A stretch of DNA of 64,000 nucleotides from Deuterostichococcus epilithicus (Eukaryota; Chlorophyta; Trebouxiophyceae; Prasiolales; Stichococcaceae): assembly GCA_033439295.1 (NCBI GenBank), contig JAVTLE010000014.1, positions 3,286,001 through 3,350,000 on the forward strand, in the 5' to 3' direction. The translations under genes and the position numbers were made by a program. Positions 30,901 to 42,757 of this stretch are shown piece by piece. The notes under the pieces were generated by a model. That model saw only the letters and a program-made list of their open reading frames with translations, searched no databases and was not told the DNA's origin. The stretch's first letter is position 1. Each line of letters begins with the position of its first letter.

Positions 30901-33900
30901 GCTCACGAGCTGCCTCTGCTCGAATCGTCATCGGACCGAGCGTCAAGGAGTGTCCACCTTCGTCTACCCTCTCCCGTGGCAGGCGTCCGGCGCGGTGGAG
31001 CTGAAGCCGACGGCGGCCAAGGTGTCGGTCCAGGCACCGACGCTGAGCGCCTCTGCCACCATCCACACCAGGCCGCCCAGCGCAGAGGCCATGAAGCAGG
31101 CCCTCACCCAGGTGTGCCACCCATTTACGCAGGGCCACAGAGCTGTGCGTCCCGGCCACATGGTGCAGCGGCTTGCAGCCTCGTGCTGAGGTACCACGTG
31201 TGCGGTCCGTCCCATCCCACGCTGTGCGCAACCTCGAGAGCAGGCTGCCCACTCCCTGGCTCCCGCGCTCACAGCGGCCACCACAGAGCCTTGCATACAA
31301 CACATCCCTGGGCACCACGTGCAGGCGGAGGCGACGCAGCTGGGGCAGCTGGTGGTGGAGGCGTGCGATGTGGAGGCGGACCTACGGGGGCTGGACGTGC
31401 TGCCGCTGGTGTCGCCGCCGCCCGCCGCGCCCGACGGCCGCCCCGCCGCACCCGCGGGGCCCCACCAGCGCCTGCGCCTCGCGGTGGGCTCCACGGCTGC
31501 AGTGCACGTTGCTGCCCCGGCTGGCATCCTGCAGCGTCACATCGCCACGCGCCAGACCACCCACAGCCGGCCAGCAGCAGCACCAGCCAGACATGCATCT
31601 TCCAGCGTGCACCTGGATGCATCTGCGTCATTCCTTGTCAAGTTCTCGTATTCAGAGCACCCAGCTGGATGGTGCCTGTTGCAGGGGCACACCAGCTTCT
31701 CGGGGCGCGCGGTGCCAAACCCAGACTACGGCGACGACGGCAGCGACGGCGGCGCGTCGACCACCTTCGCAGGTCGGTCCTGGCAGACACTCGAGATTCG
31801 TGGTGACCACCCTGCACCAGGAGACGGCCGATGCTGCACGTCGCTGCGTCGAAACTGCGCTGCACACATGCACACCAGCATCCTGTACACCTCCTGGGGC
31901 ATGGAAGTCCGGGCTGCGTGGCTGCCGGCACTGTGCATCACAGAGGATGTCGAGCAGCCCCGAAACGCGTGGTTGCACTCGCCCCCGGGGCCCTGCAGGC
32001 GACCTGAAGCTGGACCAGCTGCGGGTGAACCAGCTGCGGCTGTGCCGGCAGCTGAGCGGCAGCCTGGAGGTGGGCCCCGGCGGCGTGCGCCTCCACGCCC
32101 GAGGCCTGCGCCCCGACGAGGTGTGCCTGAGGGACTCCCCACCCGTGCCTTGCCTCCGATTCCCTGGCGTGATCGGCCCGGCACTGCTCCCGCCTGGTCC
32201 CTGTTGCGCCTGCTCCTGCATGTGGATCCTGGAGTGGGGATGGATGGTCAAGCCTGGGCCCGTGCATGGCTCGTGTGCGGCACACTGTTGGACATGTCGC
32301 GCTCTCACACGGGCATCAGTAGTGCCCTGAAACGGTGCACAAGCCGTGCTGCCTTGGGATCGACATGGCCAGTGACCTTCAGGCGCTCGACCTGGACATC
32401 GCTGGCGCGGTGCTGCGGCGCGCCCCGGCGGCCGAGCCCGCACCGGCCGCCCCCGCACGTCCCGGCCCCAGCGCCTTTGCCGCCGGCAACTACAACGTTG
32501 CGCAGGTGCCGGCGCCCAACCCCGGCGGCCGCCAGCTGCTGGCAGGTGCGGCATTTCCTCTGATCCATCAGGGGATGCTCTGTAACACACGAGGGGGGAC
32601 ATCCAAACACCTGGAGGCCACTGGCTGCGCTGCAGTCTGAGCGACACACAGAGTGAAGCTCCATAGAGGGCCTGTCGTCCATCTGCCCATATCATTTCGA
32701 ACATCCCTCGCCTTCACCTGGGCACACAACATCCCGGCACCAAACGATCTCACAAACAGCCCGCTTGTGAGCGACGCAGCCGGGCGCCCGCCGCCAGTGC
32801 TCGCCAAGACGCAAGTGGACGGCGCCGATGGCGGCGGCCACTTCTCGCTGCGCTGCGGGCCCCTGCTCGTGTCTGCCGAGGTGAGAAAGACTGCCCCTTC
32901 CGCAAACCTGTTGGTCGGCCTGATAGTCAATTTCCTTTCCTTTGGTAGGCATCCCAAACTTGCACGTGTAGGCCCTGTCACTGCAGAAGTGCAGCCGCAG
33001 CATGGTGGAGGCGGGCCTCCAGGGTCGCTGGAGTGGCCCCTCCTTCTTGCATTTGCTTCTGTTCAAAGTCACCGTTCAACGGGCGATTCCCGCACGAACT
33101 CCACAAACGATTCCGCGTGAACCCTGCCCGCCCCGGCAGGTGAACCGCAGCACCAGCCAGGTGGACTGCCAGGTGACTGGGCTGGCGCTGGACGAGCTGG
33201 AGCTGGCGTCGCTGCGCGGCACGGTGCAGGAGGCCGCCCTGCACGTCAACTTCGACACGCGCATGGGCCGCGGCAACCTCAAGGTCGCCGGCCCCCGCTT
33301 CTCCGGCCTGCAGGTGCGCCCCTCCGTCTGCTGCGACAGTTCGGGCACATGTTGACCCTGCTTGTGGAGGCTCCGGCGGGCTTGGCGCGACAGGCACACC
33401 GCCTGTGATGGTGGGCATCAGAATATCCAGTGGACGAGGTGTGGCGAGGCGCTGTTGGGTCTGCCGGGAGAGGCGGCGGCGTGCTCTGGCGGCGTGCTCT
33501 GGCGTGCTTGCTGTCATTGAAAGAGCATGCTGAGGTCCAGCTCATGCTGAGGTCCCGCTGGCATGCCATGCCATGCCATGCCATGCCAAGGAGTTGTCAG
33601 TGCCGCAGGGGGAGGTGCCGTCGGCCCTGGCGGGGCTCTTCTCTGACCCCCAAGCACCTTGTTGCATTTGAATCATAGTGAAAGCACCTGGACGAGTCGG
33701 CATGGGTTGCTGCAGGGGGAGGCGCTGGCGGGCTCCTTCCGGTGGGAGCGGGATGTGGTGCGGCTGGAGAAGGTGCGACTGGAGCAGCGGCGCTCCACTT
33801 ACGAGGTGTCCGGCGACTACACCATTCCCGCCGGCGCGCCGCTGCCCCGCACCGCTGCCTCCCTGGCGCTGCCGCCCGCTGGCGGCGGCGGCGCCGGCAG

Positions 33901-36900
33901 GAACGGCGGAACTGCAGCGCGGCCGCAGGACACGGTGTTCGACCCCGCCTCCGGCCGCTGGCGCATCCAGGTGCGGCAATGTACCCCCTTTGCGAAGGGC
34001 AACGCAGCACTGCTGCACTGCGCTTGACATCTCGCCCTGCAGCCGAGCGACATGCAGGACTCATGCAGGGTTGCGCCGAAACTTGGACAACACCGCTCGT
34101 CTTCTGCACACATGTGACGGCTTCGAGTCGCAGCGTGCAGCACGATTTGTTCGCAGTGTTGTGCGGGTGCACTGCATTAGCTGCGTATGTCCTTCCCTCA
34201 TTTGCTCAACGCCACGTGGCGCATTGCAGGTCAACGTGAAGGAGGCGCACATGGAGGAAATCCTACCGGCGGCGCGGCTGCTGAGCCGCGCCACGGCGGT
34301 CACGCCGCTGGACTACGAGCGCGCCAAGGCCACCTTCTTGGGCCACATGCAGCGCGCCGGCGTCGCTGCGGCCGAGCTGTCTGCCCAGGCATGCGCCGCT
34401 GCCCACTTTTCTCTTGCCTCTATCACAGCTGTCGGTCCAGTCGAGGGGGTCGTGCACTCTCACAACACCTGATAACCGAGACGTCGACCTCCTGCTGTGC
34501 TCCACATCATCAGCCGTCCTGCGCCTGGCTGCCACTTGTGCTTCCCTCGGAAGGCATGTCATGACACTGCAGGTCGAGGAGGTGATGCAGGCGGCAAAGG
34601 CGCAGGCGCGCGCTGATGCGGCGGACGCCGCAGCCTCAGAAGGCAGCTCCACCAAGCACCCGAAGAAGGGTGCGCGGGCCGCATGAATCGTGGCGCCAGA
34701 TCACGTCCTGCCTTGGCCTTACTGCCCTGCAGTACGAGTTGAAGATTATAAGCACCTCCCAACTGCAGCTCAGTGTCGAAGTCGACAGAGTCTCTAAGAC
34801 CACAGAGGCAGTGCTAGGTGTACACAACGCAGCGCTCGCAGCGCCGGCAGTGGGGCCCATTGCTGCCACATGCTGCCGCAGGCGGCGGCCGCGGCGCGGC
34901 GCTGCCGGGGCTGCAGGACGTCCGGGGGCAGTGGAAGGGCAGCTGGGAGGCGTACGGCGGCGGCGGCGGCGCCACCAGCGTCGAGTTTGGCGTGCGCGGC
35001 GAGGACTGGGAGTGGGGCGACTATGGCCTGGACAAGGCGCGCCGACTTAAACCCTTCTCAGGAGCAATCAGGAGGCTGAACATATACCCCACATGCTGTC
35101 GTGTTTGCTGCATGCGACTGCAACACCCTGCTTGGTTGGAAACTCGGGGTACAGGCAATGCTGTCCTGCCCACGTTCTCGCGGAGAATGGCTCACGCCTT
35201 GGGCCCGCGCGGGCTGCCGGGCGGTCCTGACGCTGGCGGGATCCTGTGCCCTGCTCCGCAAACGCCGCAGTGTATTCAAGTCGTTGCTACCCATGTGCCT
35301 GTGCTGTGGCTCCAGGTCGTGGCAGAGGGGGCGTACCACAGCGAGGAGGGCATCAAACTGCACGAGTTCCTGCTCAGCGCCGGTGCGCACTCGCCAGCAT
35401 GCTGCACTTTCACAGCATGGACCTGTATGCAGACCACTTGACCGAACCCTCCTGCAAAAACCTCTCGATTTTCAAGATGAGACTCCGAAGCACAGCTGCC
35501 ACTGTTCGGTCCATGCCGCTCGTCCGACGGCGTGCGCCGCCGCCTGCAGGCGAGGCGAAGCTGGCAGTGAAGGGGGACCTGCTGGGCGCACGGCAGGACG
35601 CGGTCATGAAGCTGGACGACTTCCCCATGGCCATGCTGCAGCCCATCTTCCGGGCGGTGCCGGCGCTGCAGCACGCGGCGCCCGCCGTCGCCGCGCCCGG
35701 CTCCTCGCCGCCCGCCGCCGACCTGCTCAACCGCCTCGGCATCCCCTTCCTCAAGTGCGGCCGCGCGCCGATGCCCAGTTCACACGCCACGTGTGCACGC
35801 AACCACGTGCTGTGCAGTCTGGACTCTTTTAACCAGCAGAGAAGGACTCCAGCAAAGTGCCGCCAGCCCGCTCGCCTGGGTCCACCTACGTCAGGGCCAT
35901 GAGTTTTCCTTAAACAGGCACCACCCAACAGCTAACGTATTCTGGTCAGCCTGCGCCACCACGTCCGTCAAATCATTGCAGCTCTGCTGTCGTTTCTGCG
36001 CAGGAACATGGGCACGAAGGGCAGCGCGGGCATGCGCAAGGCGGTCGGCTACAACATGAGCAGCTTCGCCAACAGCCCCGTCAATGGCCTGCTGTACATG
36101 ACCGGCAGCCTCGGTGCACGCCCCCATTGGCAGACGCTTCTGTCACTGCCATTCTGCCTACGTTCGAATCCACTGCATCGACGACCACGTCACTGGCATC
36201 CGCCGCACAGCTGCCTGGATCTGATGCGCTCTCAGCCTGACCAGTACTGCAAGCCGCTTCCTGCGCACGGCCACCTGAGGCGCTGCAGGTCAATTGAACT
36301 CGTTACCTCGCGCAGGCGGCAGTGCGGCAGAGCCAGAGGGCAAGGTCTTTGTGCAGCTGTGCGACGGCGCGATCGGCACCACCCGCCTGTCCACTGCCAA
36401 CGCGCGCGCCGCCATCGACGCCAGCCAGAAGCTGGACTTTGCAGTGGAGCTGGAGCCGGCGGCAGCGCGCAACGCTGGCCACCTCAAGGTGTCTGGCGTC
36501 GTGCCACTGTCCGAGGTGCGTATCACAGTGAACCCTCTTGCCGATGTGGAACAGGTTGTGCTTCACCTCCTTCGAAGGCAGCTGCCGGCCGCCAGTGGCA
36601 TGCTCCCCAGGCCCTGAACCAATTGGCCAAGCACCCTGTCCGCTTCCACATAGCGGATCTGCAAGCTGGCTACAAGCTCCGGAAGTCGGCAGCCGTGCAC
36701 AGCCAAATAAATCGGCAAATGCCACGTTCGATTCCGTACTGTCTGCCCGTGCAGCTGGGCGGCGGGAAGGCGGAGGGCGGCGGGGAGCTGGAGGTGGAGG
36801 TGGATGTGAAGGACGCCGGCATGATGATCGTCACCACTGTCGCGCCTGACCTGCAGTGGACCGGCGGCTCCGCCCACCTGCAGCTCACGTGCGTGCACTC

Positions 36901-39900
36901 CCTGCTGTCTGAACACCGCTCAGATGCCGGTCGGGCAGCACGCCAAGCGAAGCAGACGACGCTCCACCGAGATCTCGTCCACCAAGATCTCGCTGGTGGC
37001 AACTGCCGGCTGAACAAGTGGCAGGATCCGGCGCCAGGGCGCGCTTGACGAATCCCAGCGATGCGCTGCTGCTGGCATTAATCCTTTGGGGGCAATCGTT
37101 CAGCCGTCCCTCCTCAGAAAGCTCACAGGCAGCGTCCCGTCCTCTGAAAGCGCCCCGAGCCCGAGGCTGCGCTCTCACCCCGGCGCGCAGGGCCTCCGGA
37201 CGGCTGGAGGCGCCGCGGGTGGGCGGCAAGCTGGTGGTGGCCAAGGGCAGCTTTGCGATGCCATCGCTGCTGCGCTACCCGGTCACAGGCGTCAGCGCCA
37301 CCGTGTTCGTCGAGGACGATGGCCCCTGGCAGCGGCTGCGGGTGGAGGCGCTGGAAGCACGCGTCGGCCGACGCGGCCACATCCGTGTGCGCGGGCAGCT
37401 GCCGCTGCAGCCGCCGCCCCGCCGGTGCGCCCGCCGCCTTACTTCCTTCTCCCTCGGCCCTCCCGCGCCGCCGTTCCGGATGGTCTGCGACCAGCTGCAC
37501 AGCGACACCATGGGGTCAAGCAGGTTGCGCCGCCTCGCGCGCCCCTCTGCCGTGCACCCGCTTGTTGACTGGCGCAAAGGTGCAAGCCGCGGGGAAGGCA
37601 GTTGCAGCGGCTGCACCTGCGCACTCAGTTGCTTCTGGTCCAGCTTTCCTGCCCACGCTCTGGGAACTCTGCTCGCCTGAACAGGCAGCTGCCGCAGCCG
37701 GTGGCGCCCGGGGAGGCGTCACCCAAGCCCGCTGCCATCCACGTGGACGTCCACAACCTGGAGCTGCGCGCACGCAACCTGTACACAGGCGCGCAATTGC
37801 AGAAAAGACACAATGCCGCTGGGTCTGCCGCTCTGGATCGCAGGCTGCCCCGCATCCAGTGCCCAGCTTATTTTCTGTAGGTGTCTTCAATACGGTGGCA
37901 TATGCTGTGTCGCAGGCTGCCTGGACGCGGCGGTCCAGGTGGAGCGCAGCCTGATGCAGCCGGTGGTGGGCGGCGACGTGCAGCTGTCGCGCGGCGCCGC
38001 CTTCCTGTTCCCGCAGGCCACGCCCCCCGGCGCTCCCGCCGGCGGGCCGCCCGGCGCAGCGGCCATCGACCGTGCCACCGGCGCGGCGGCCAGCCCGCAG
38101 GTACGTCCCCGCCCGTGATTCCCTGTTCGGAATGCGGTTCGAATCTGCTTCCAATACATACTAGCAGGCCCTTCGTCAGAGAGGGATCGCCTGACGTGAA
38201 ATTTAGTTTGATGCTGCAGGCCAGTGCGTTTGCGGAGGGCGAGCGGCAGGGCGGCCTCATCAGCCAGGCCTTCACGGCGCTCAGCGCCAAGCGCGGCTCT
38301 GCCCTTGGCCGCTCCCTGTCCCGCCTGGAGCCCCAGGTGCGAAGGGGGGACACGTGGTTCTCGTGATGCTTACGTGGCTGGCGTCTTGTGGTCCTGCAAG
38401 CTGGCTTTTACCGACACGTCGACTTTGCCACCTCGGCTCGGCTGCTGCCAGTCGTGCAGCTGACGGTGTCAGAGAGTGGGCTGGGTGGCAGTCGCGCAGG
38501 CTGTCCCACGCTCAAGACCCTGACACACACGCGCCGCACCTGGGCATGCAGGCGCCGGCGGGGGAGGCGCGGGCGGAGGCGCTGGTGCTGCACGGGCTGT
38601 CGGTGCAGCTGGGGCCCGACCTGCGGGTGCTGTACCCCATGAACGTGCTCAATTTCGGCATCGCCGGCGAGCTGGCCGCCACGGGGCCAGCCAGCCCCGA
38701 GGCCCTCAAGCTGGTCGGCACCATCCGGTGACGCCCCGACGTGCTCCTGTCCAGCAGCCATCACGCAGCGGTGCTCTCTGTGCGAGTCACGGTGGATCGC
38801 TGACATGTCATGCAGGTCCCGCGTGCCGGTGCCCTGTGTTCTGCAGCCGCAGCAACACCGTCCAGTCGGCGCAGCCTGCACGGAGCAGCACAGGCTCCAG
38901 GACCCTCACAGCTGTCCGGTCAACCCACGGTCCGGCAGCAGCAGCGTAGCTGGCAGGGTGACACAACACAAGTTTTCTCTCTTTTTTCCATCACCCTCAC
39001 CCCTCTCCGCACCGCAGGCTGGAGGGCGGCGAGATCAACCTTGTCGCGACGCAGCTGCAGCTGGACCGGGAGCACCCCAACCGGCTGGTGTTCTCCCCGG
39101 AGGCGGGACTGGACCCGGCTGTGGACGTGGTGCTGACGGGCAGCCGCCTGCGCGCGCACATCAACGGCCGCGCCTCCGCGTGGCAGGACCACATCGTGCT
39201 GACCAGCGGGCCGCGCTCCAACACCACCGCCGCCGGCGGTGCGACTGGCTCCTGTCAAGTGTCTCCGGACCCTGGCTGATACATCAAAATTGCAAAAATG
39301 CACGAAGGCGCTGGCAGCGCAGGGCAAGCAAGGCTGTGTCAGTCCGATGTCCAGAACATTCTGGGGTCCAAAAGCCACTGCAGACCAAGACTTATATGAA
39401 CCCCTCCCCCCGTTCAAAACCACCAGGCGAGGGCGCGGAGCAGCTGGACGCGGCAGAGGCGGCGCGCATCTTCGAGGGGCAGCTGGCGGGCGCGCTGCTG
39501 GCGGAGGACGGCCAGCTGGCGCTGTCATCCCTCGCCTCCAACACCCTGTCCACCCTCATGCCCAAGCTGGAGACGCAGGGCCGCGTCGGCCAGGCCCGGT
39601 GGGTTGTGCTGCACTTTGGCGGCTACAAGCAGGGTGGAGGGGTGCATGGAAAGTCCTGCCATCTACTGCTGCAGAGCCCCCCCCTCCCCGNNAGTGTGAA
39701 CAGGGCATCGGCCCCAGTCCCCGCGCACCTGCTCGCCGCAGTGCAATGCCTGCGAGGTTTGAGTGCTTCGCAATCCCCCTCGCTTGGTCGCTCTTGAGAG
39801 GGGGCGGGCCGCCGACTACAGCTGCGCCACCAGTTTGAGCGGCTCCTAGGTAATAGTCTCGACACATGCGGCTGCACGAACGTGCAGGTGGCGCCTGGTG

Positions 39901-40392
39901 AGCGCGCCCAGCATCCCGGGGCTGCTGAGCCTGGACCCCAGCGCCGATCCCACCAACCTGCTGTCAAGCCTCACCATGGGCACGGAGGTGGAGGTGCGCC
40001 CCCGCGGGACTGTAGATCCTCCAATGTGATTTATAACGTATGAAGCGCTGCTGCGATCTGCAGCGAGCTGCTGCACACCAGAAAGCAATCGAGCGCGCCA
40101 CCTGTGGCGCACCTGAGCTGAATGCACTACACCCGAGTGGCACCTGGCGGGCAATCTGCCCCTGCAGTCTGCAAGCTGAGAGCCGCGATTGCACGGGGTG
40201 CCGCAGGTGCAGTTTGGGCGCAGCCTGCAGGCGGCCATGAGCCGCAAGCTGCGTGACAGCGACATCGCGACGCAGTGGACGCTCAACTACGCGCTCAGCC
40301 AGCGCCTGCGCATGCAATTCAACATCGCGTCCAGCAGCCCCTACCCGCGCACCCTCATCTTCCAGTACAGCGGCGAGGGCGTGCCGAAATGA
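21928..40392 (+). CDS. TIC236: TIC236-like TamB-domain protein of the chloroplast inner envelope
   Basis: A giant gene of about forty exons; I estimate about 3,200 residues. Exons 1-4 (21928-22060, 22174-22263, 22387-22691, 22966-23175) join in phase. They give a transit peptide (MSSARSTALRSPALAG, then CRRRSGVLRLLQRTG and VITRALRCAAAG) and one membrane span (YVKLLGAGAVVLGLATVAA). The family-typical VRWIAPTGMTGLMPLASVG and VNLVQCDNLSWFGYPEDPI follow. About 23700-26900 is a huge Ala/Gln/Arg-rich low-complexity region. From 27385 on, short exons encode beta-strand repeats: DFQDLYCQVALEALRVRG, RLIELPMDISGGRINGDL, and MYLHNASGKFGAVPLSMTG. The C-terminal TamB/DUF490 region (about 38500-40392) ends LRMQFNIASSSPYPRTLIF...GVPK. 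In plants TIC236 links TOC to TIC as a beta-helical scaffold for protein import; its bacterial relative TamB serves envelope lipid or protein transport. One intron holds two N bases (39691-39692). Confidence 0.9.
28922..28963. repeat. C-run/G-run and telo-box motif inside a TIC236 intron
   Basis: AAACCCTA (28922-28929) runs into ten C residues (28930-28939). After a 12-base gap there are GGGG and then seven G residues ending at 28963. The C and G runs could pair as a hairpin. It is a likely sequencing-difficulty spot as well. Confidence 0.6.
33562..33586 (+). repeat. ATGCC pentanucleotide microsatellite, five copies, in a TIC236 intron
   Basis: Five consecutive ATGCC units lie between the SGLQ-ending exon and the GEALAGSFRWERD exon of TIC236. 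Confidence 0.8.
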
Positions 40393-40852
40393 CCCGGGGC
40401 TGTGACTTAGATCGGTGCACATGAGGCGAGCACCCTGATGAGGGATTATGAGTTTCTGGCAGCATGACGACATTAGCGGATTTGAATCGCCCTCAGCAGA
40501 CTGTACTCTGTCGAATCTAGGTGGCCTTGCCCGATGGGCTTGTACTACCATTGCTTCAGCTGCGTATGCACAGCGAACAAGCCAGCAAACCTGTTTGTCG
40601 TCTGTCGTACAGACACGTTGGCTGTTGCACGACGAGAAGATGATGGGATCTCGAGGTTGCGACCTGCAAGTCGTCAGCATCATGACGACATCGTCAGCAC
40701 TTGGCCAGCAGTCCAAGTTGAAGTGCAGGTGCAGTCGCATGAGGCCAAGCAAGCAGACGTGTCTCTAATCAACAGCACATCGTTATAGATTTCCACAGCC
40801 TGCGCGAGCCTGCCCGAAACCCATCACAGCGTGTGCAGTTGGTCACAGCATC
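40393..40852. other. intergenic region, nothing recognised
   Basis: About 460 bases lie between the TIC236 stop and the start of the next gene on the same strand. No exon-like frame, repeat or TGTAA signal is evident. Confidence 0.4.
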
Positions 40853-42181
40853 ATGTTGCTGCCTGGTCGCTTGACCACGACGATTCCACCTTGCACAGGT
40901 GGGTATTGAAGCGAGAGTTTATAGCACAGCTTGCCTGTCAAAAGCAGCTTGCTTGACGAGGAGACTGATGTTGCCAGGTCATGCATTGACGCCACCGCTG
41001 GCCAGGGGCATGCTGAGGACATGCCCGGCGCATCAGCAGCAGCGTTTCAAACGTGGCAGAGCCTGCAGGCAGACGACTCCGCTTTGCGCACAGAAGGGCT
41101 TCGGTGCGGGCTCGCAGGTAAACACTCCATAGACTGTCCTCCTTATTGGCAGCAGCCGCAATGGCATCAGCATGGCATGCCTCAAGCGTACGACTCGCGA
41201 TGCTCTCGAACGTAAAGGTGCAAGCAAACATATGGCTGCATCAGCACCTATGAGATGCGTCCATGCCAAAGCTGCTTCTTCATGCACAGTCAAAGAGCGG
41301 CAGCAGGAAGAGCAAAAAGGGGCCTGGCGGTGGCTGGTACAATGTGGCAGATGCGTCAGAGTTCCAGGCATGCGGACCATCTTACTCGTTTCTCCGAAGG
41401 GCTGACCGGACAGCACAGGTCTGCCATCCCTGTATGACACAGATCATGTACTGAGACGCCGTGTATCACTGCTGCAGGGCGGCAAGATGACCAAGTCGGT
41501 CATCATGCCAGGTGAGCTTCAACCCTGGCGCTGTCAGTCTGGCGCCAAACAATGCCGCAGACCCATCAGCTTCTGCTTCATGTGGTTGTACACCAGATTC
41601 GCACAGCAGCATGTGCGGTGAAGTGCAGGGAACAAGCAGGCAGTGGTCGTGTATCGCCTGCCAAATGGCGATGTCTACTGTACCGATGCAAACTCAACAG
41701 CCTTCGAGTTCCCGCTCAGCAACGCCAACATCATCACAGATGGTGCGCTATGTCTGTGGGAGCGAAGCTTGTGGAGACAGATTGATAAGACAAGATGGCA
41801 CATGCCTGTCGTCTCACCAGGCAGCGGCAACGGCTGAGTGTTGCTTCCTGATCAACAGACGGCAGCCCCAAGATTGAGGTCCCTCTGGACGGCACAATCT
41901 ACGAGCTTGAGACGGGCAGGGTAAGTAAGTCTCCGTCCATGTGGCTGCTCATCTCCCTACAACAGTGTATTCTACAGATATCACCGCTCACGCAAATGAC
42001 AGTTGATCACACCACACCTACGTGCCTTTTTTGTGCTCGCAAGGTCGTCAAGTGGTGCCCGCGGAACAATCCGCTGCGCGCGGTTCTCGGAGCGCTTGGA
42101 GGGGCCAAGCCATCCAAGAGTTTAAAGACTTATCCAGCCACAGAGAACGCGGAAGGAGAGATCTACGTGATGCTGGGATAG
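40853..42181 (+). CDS. PSB33: PSB33/TEF5-type Rieske-fold thylakoid protein
   Basis: Exon 1 (40853-40898, MLLPGRLTTTIPPCT) joins in phase to exon 2 (40978-41117, HALTPPLARGMLRTCPAHQ and a basic tail). Together they read as a plastid transit peptide. Then come KSKKGPGGGWYNVADASEF (from 41290), GGKMTKSVIMP (41478-41511) and VVVYRLPNGDVYCTDANST (from 41644). The 3' part is SPKIEVPLDGTIYELETGR and VVKWCPRNNPLRAVLGALG, ending at 42181. This is the plant PSB33/TEF5 pattern: a Rieske-like fold without the paired CxH motifs, so it should not hold a 2Fe-2S cluster. The family stabilises photosystem II and its antenna in stroma-exposed thylakoids. The exon from 41290 ends either at 41418 with a GT donor, or at 41367 with a GC donor (CAG|GCATGC). 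The second removes 17 residues that do not fit the family. Confidence 0.8.
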
Positions 42182-42757
42182 CTATGATTCCTGGAGCATT
42201 CAGGCTGACCGATCCAGCAAAGCTATCTATGCTGCGTCACGAATTGTGCCATGCCACTGCGGCGCTCAGCATGACGTCGTGAAAGGGACGGCATTGAAGC
42301 CGCGTATCAGGCACCCGCTGACATCCTGCCTGCTCACGACCTCTTCCGACGGAGTGCCGCTGTCTTTGGCGGCCCGCTCCGGAAGCTGCGCCGCATCACA
42401 TCATCGTGGCGGAGTGGCAGTGCATTATGATGCGGGTGTGCTGGGCAGTGATCCCGCCTGGCTGCGATCAAAGCCAAATTTGCAAGGCTCAGTAGATAGC
42501 CACTCTGCCTCAGTGCAGATCCAGCCATCAGTGCTGCGATATTGTATCGTGATTGTGTTGTATTCTTCTGCAATATTCTGCTCAGAATTGCTGTTGTGTA
42601 CTTCCGCTAGGAACACCACTGAGAGCGGCTCAACTCTGCAGATCAAAGACACACACCGGGATTCTTATCAGTAGCTCTCCCAGATCTTGAACTGCTTTGG
42701 ACTGCACCTCGATCGATCCTCGAACTCGAAACCGATCGCGACGGCGTCATAGCAGCC
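42182..42757. other. intergenic region, nothing recognised
   Basis: About 580 bases lie between two same-strand genes. An open frame at 42246-42674 has no family resemblance, and no repeat is evident. Confidence 0.4.

Noticed and set aside
31652-32704. Minus-strand open frame of 350 codons
   Set aside because: It is antisense to several TIC236 exons and introns, with no domain and Arg/Pro/Gly-rich nonsense composition.
38136-38145. GGTTCGAATC, a perfect tRNA B-box-like sequence
   Set aside because: It lies in a TIC236 intron. The T stem is only partly paired, and no A box or acceptor stem is present, so it is not a tRNA.
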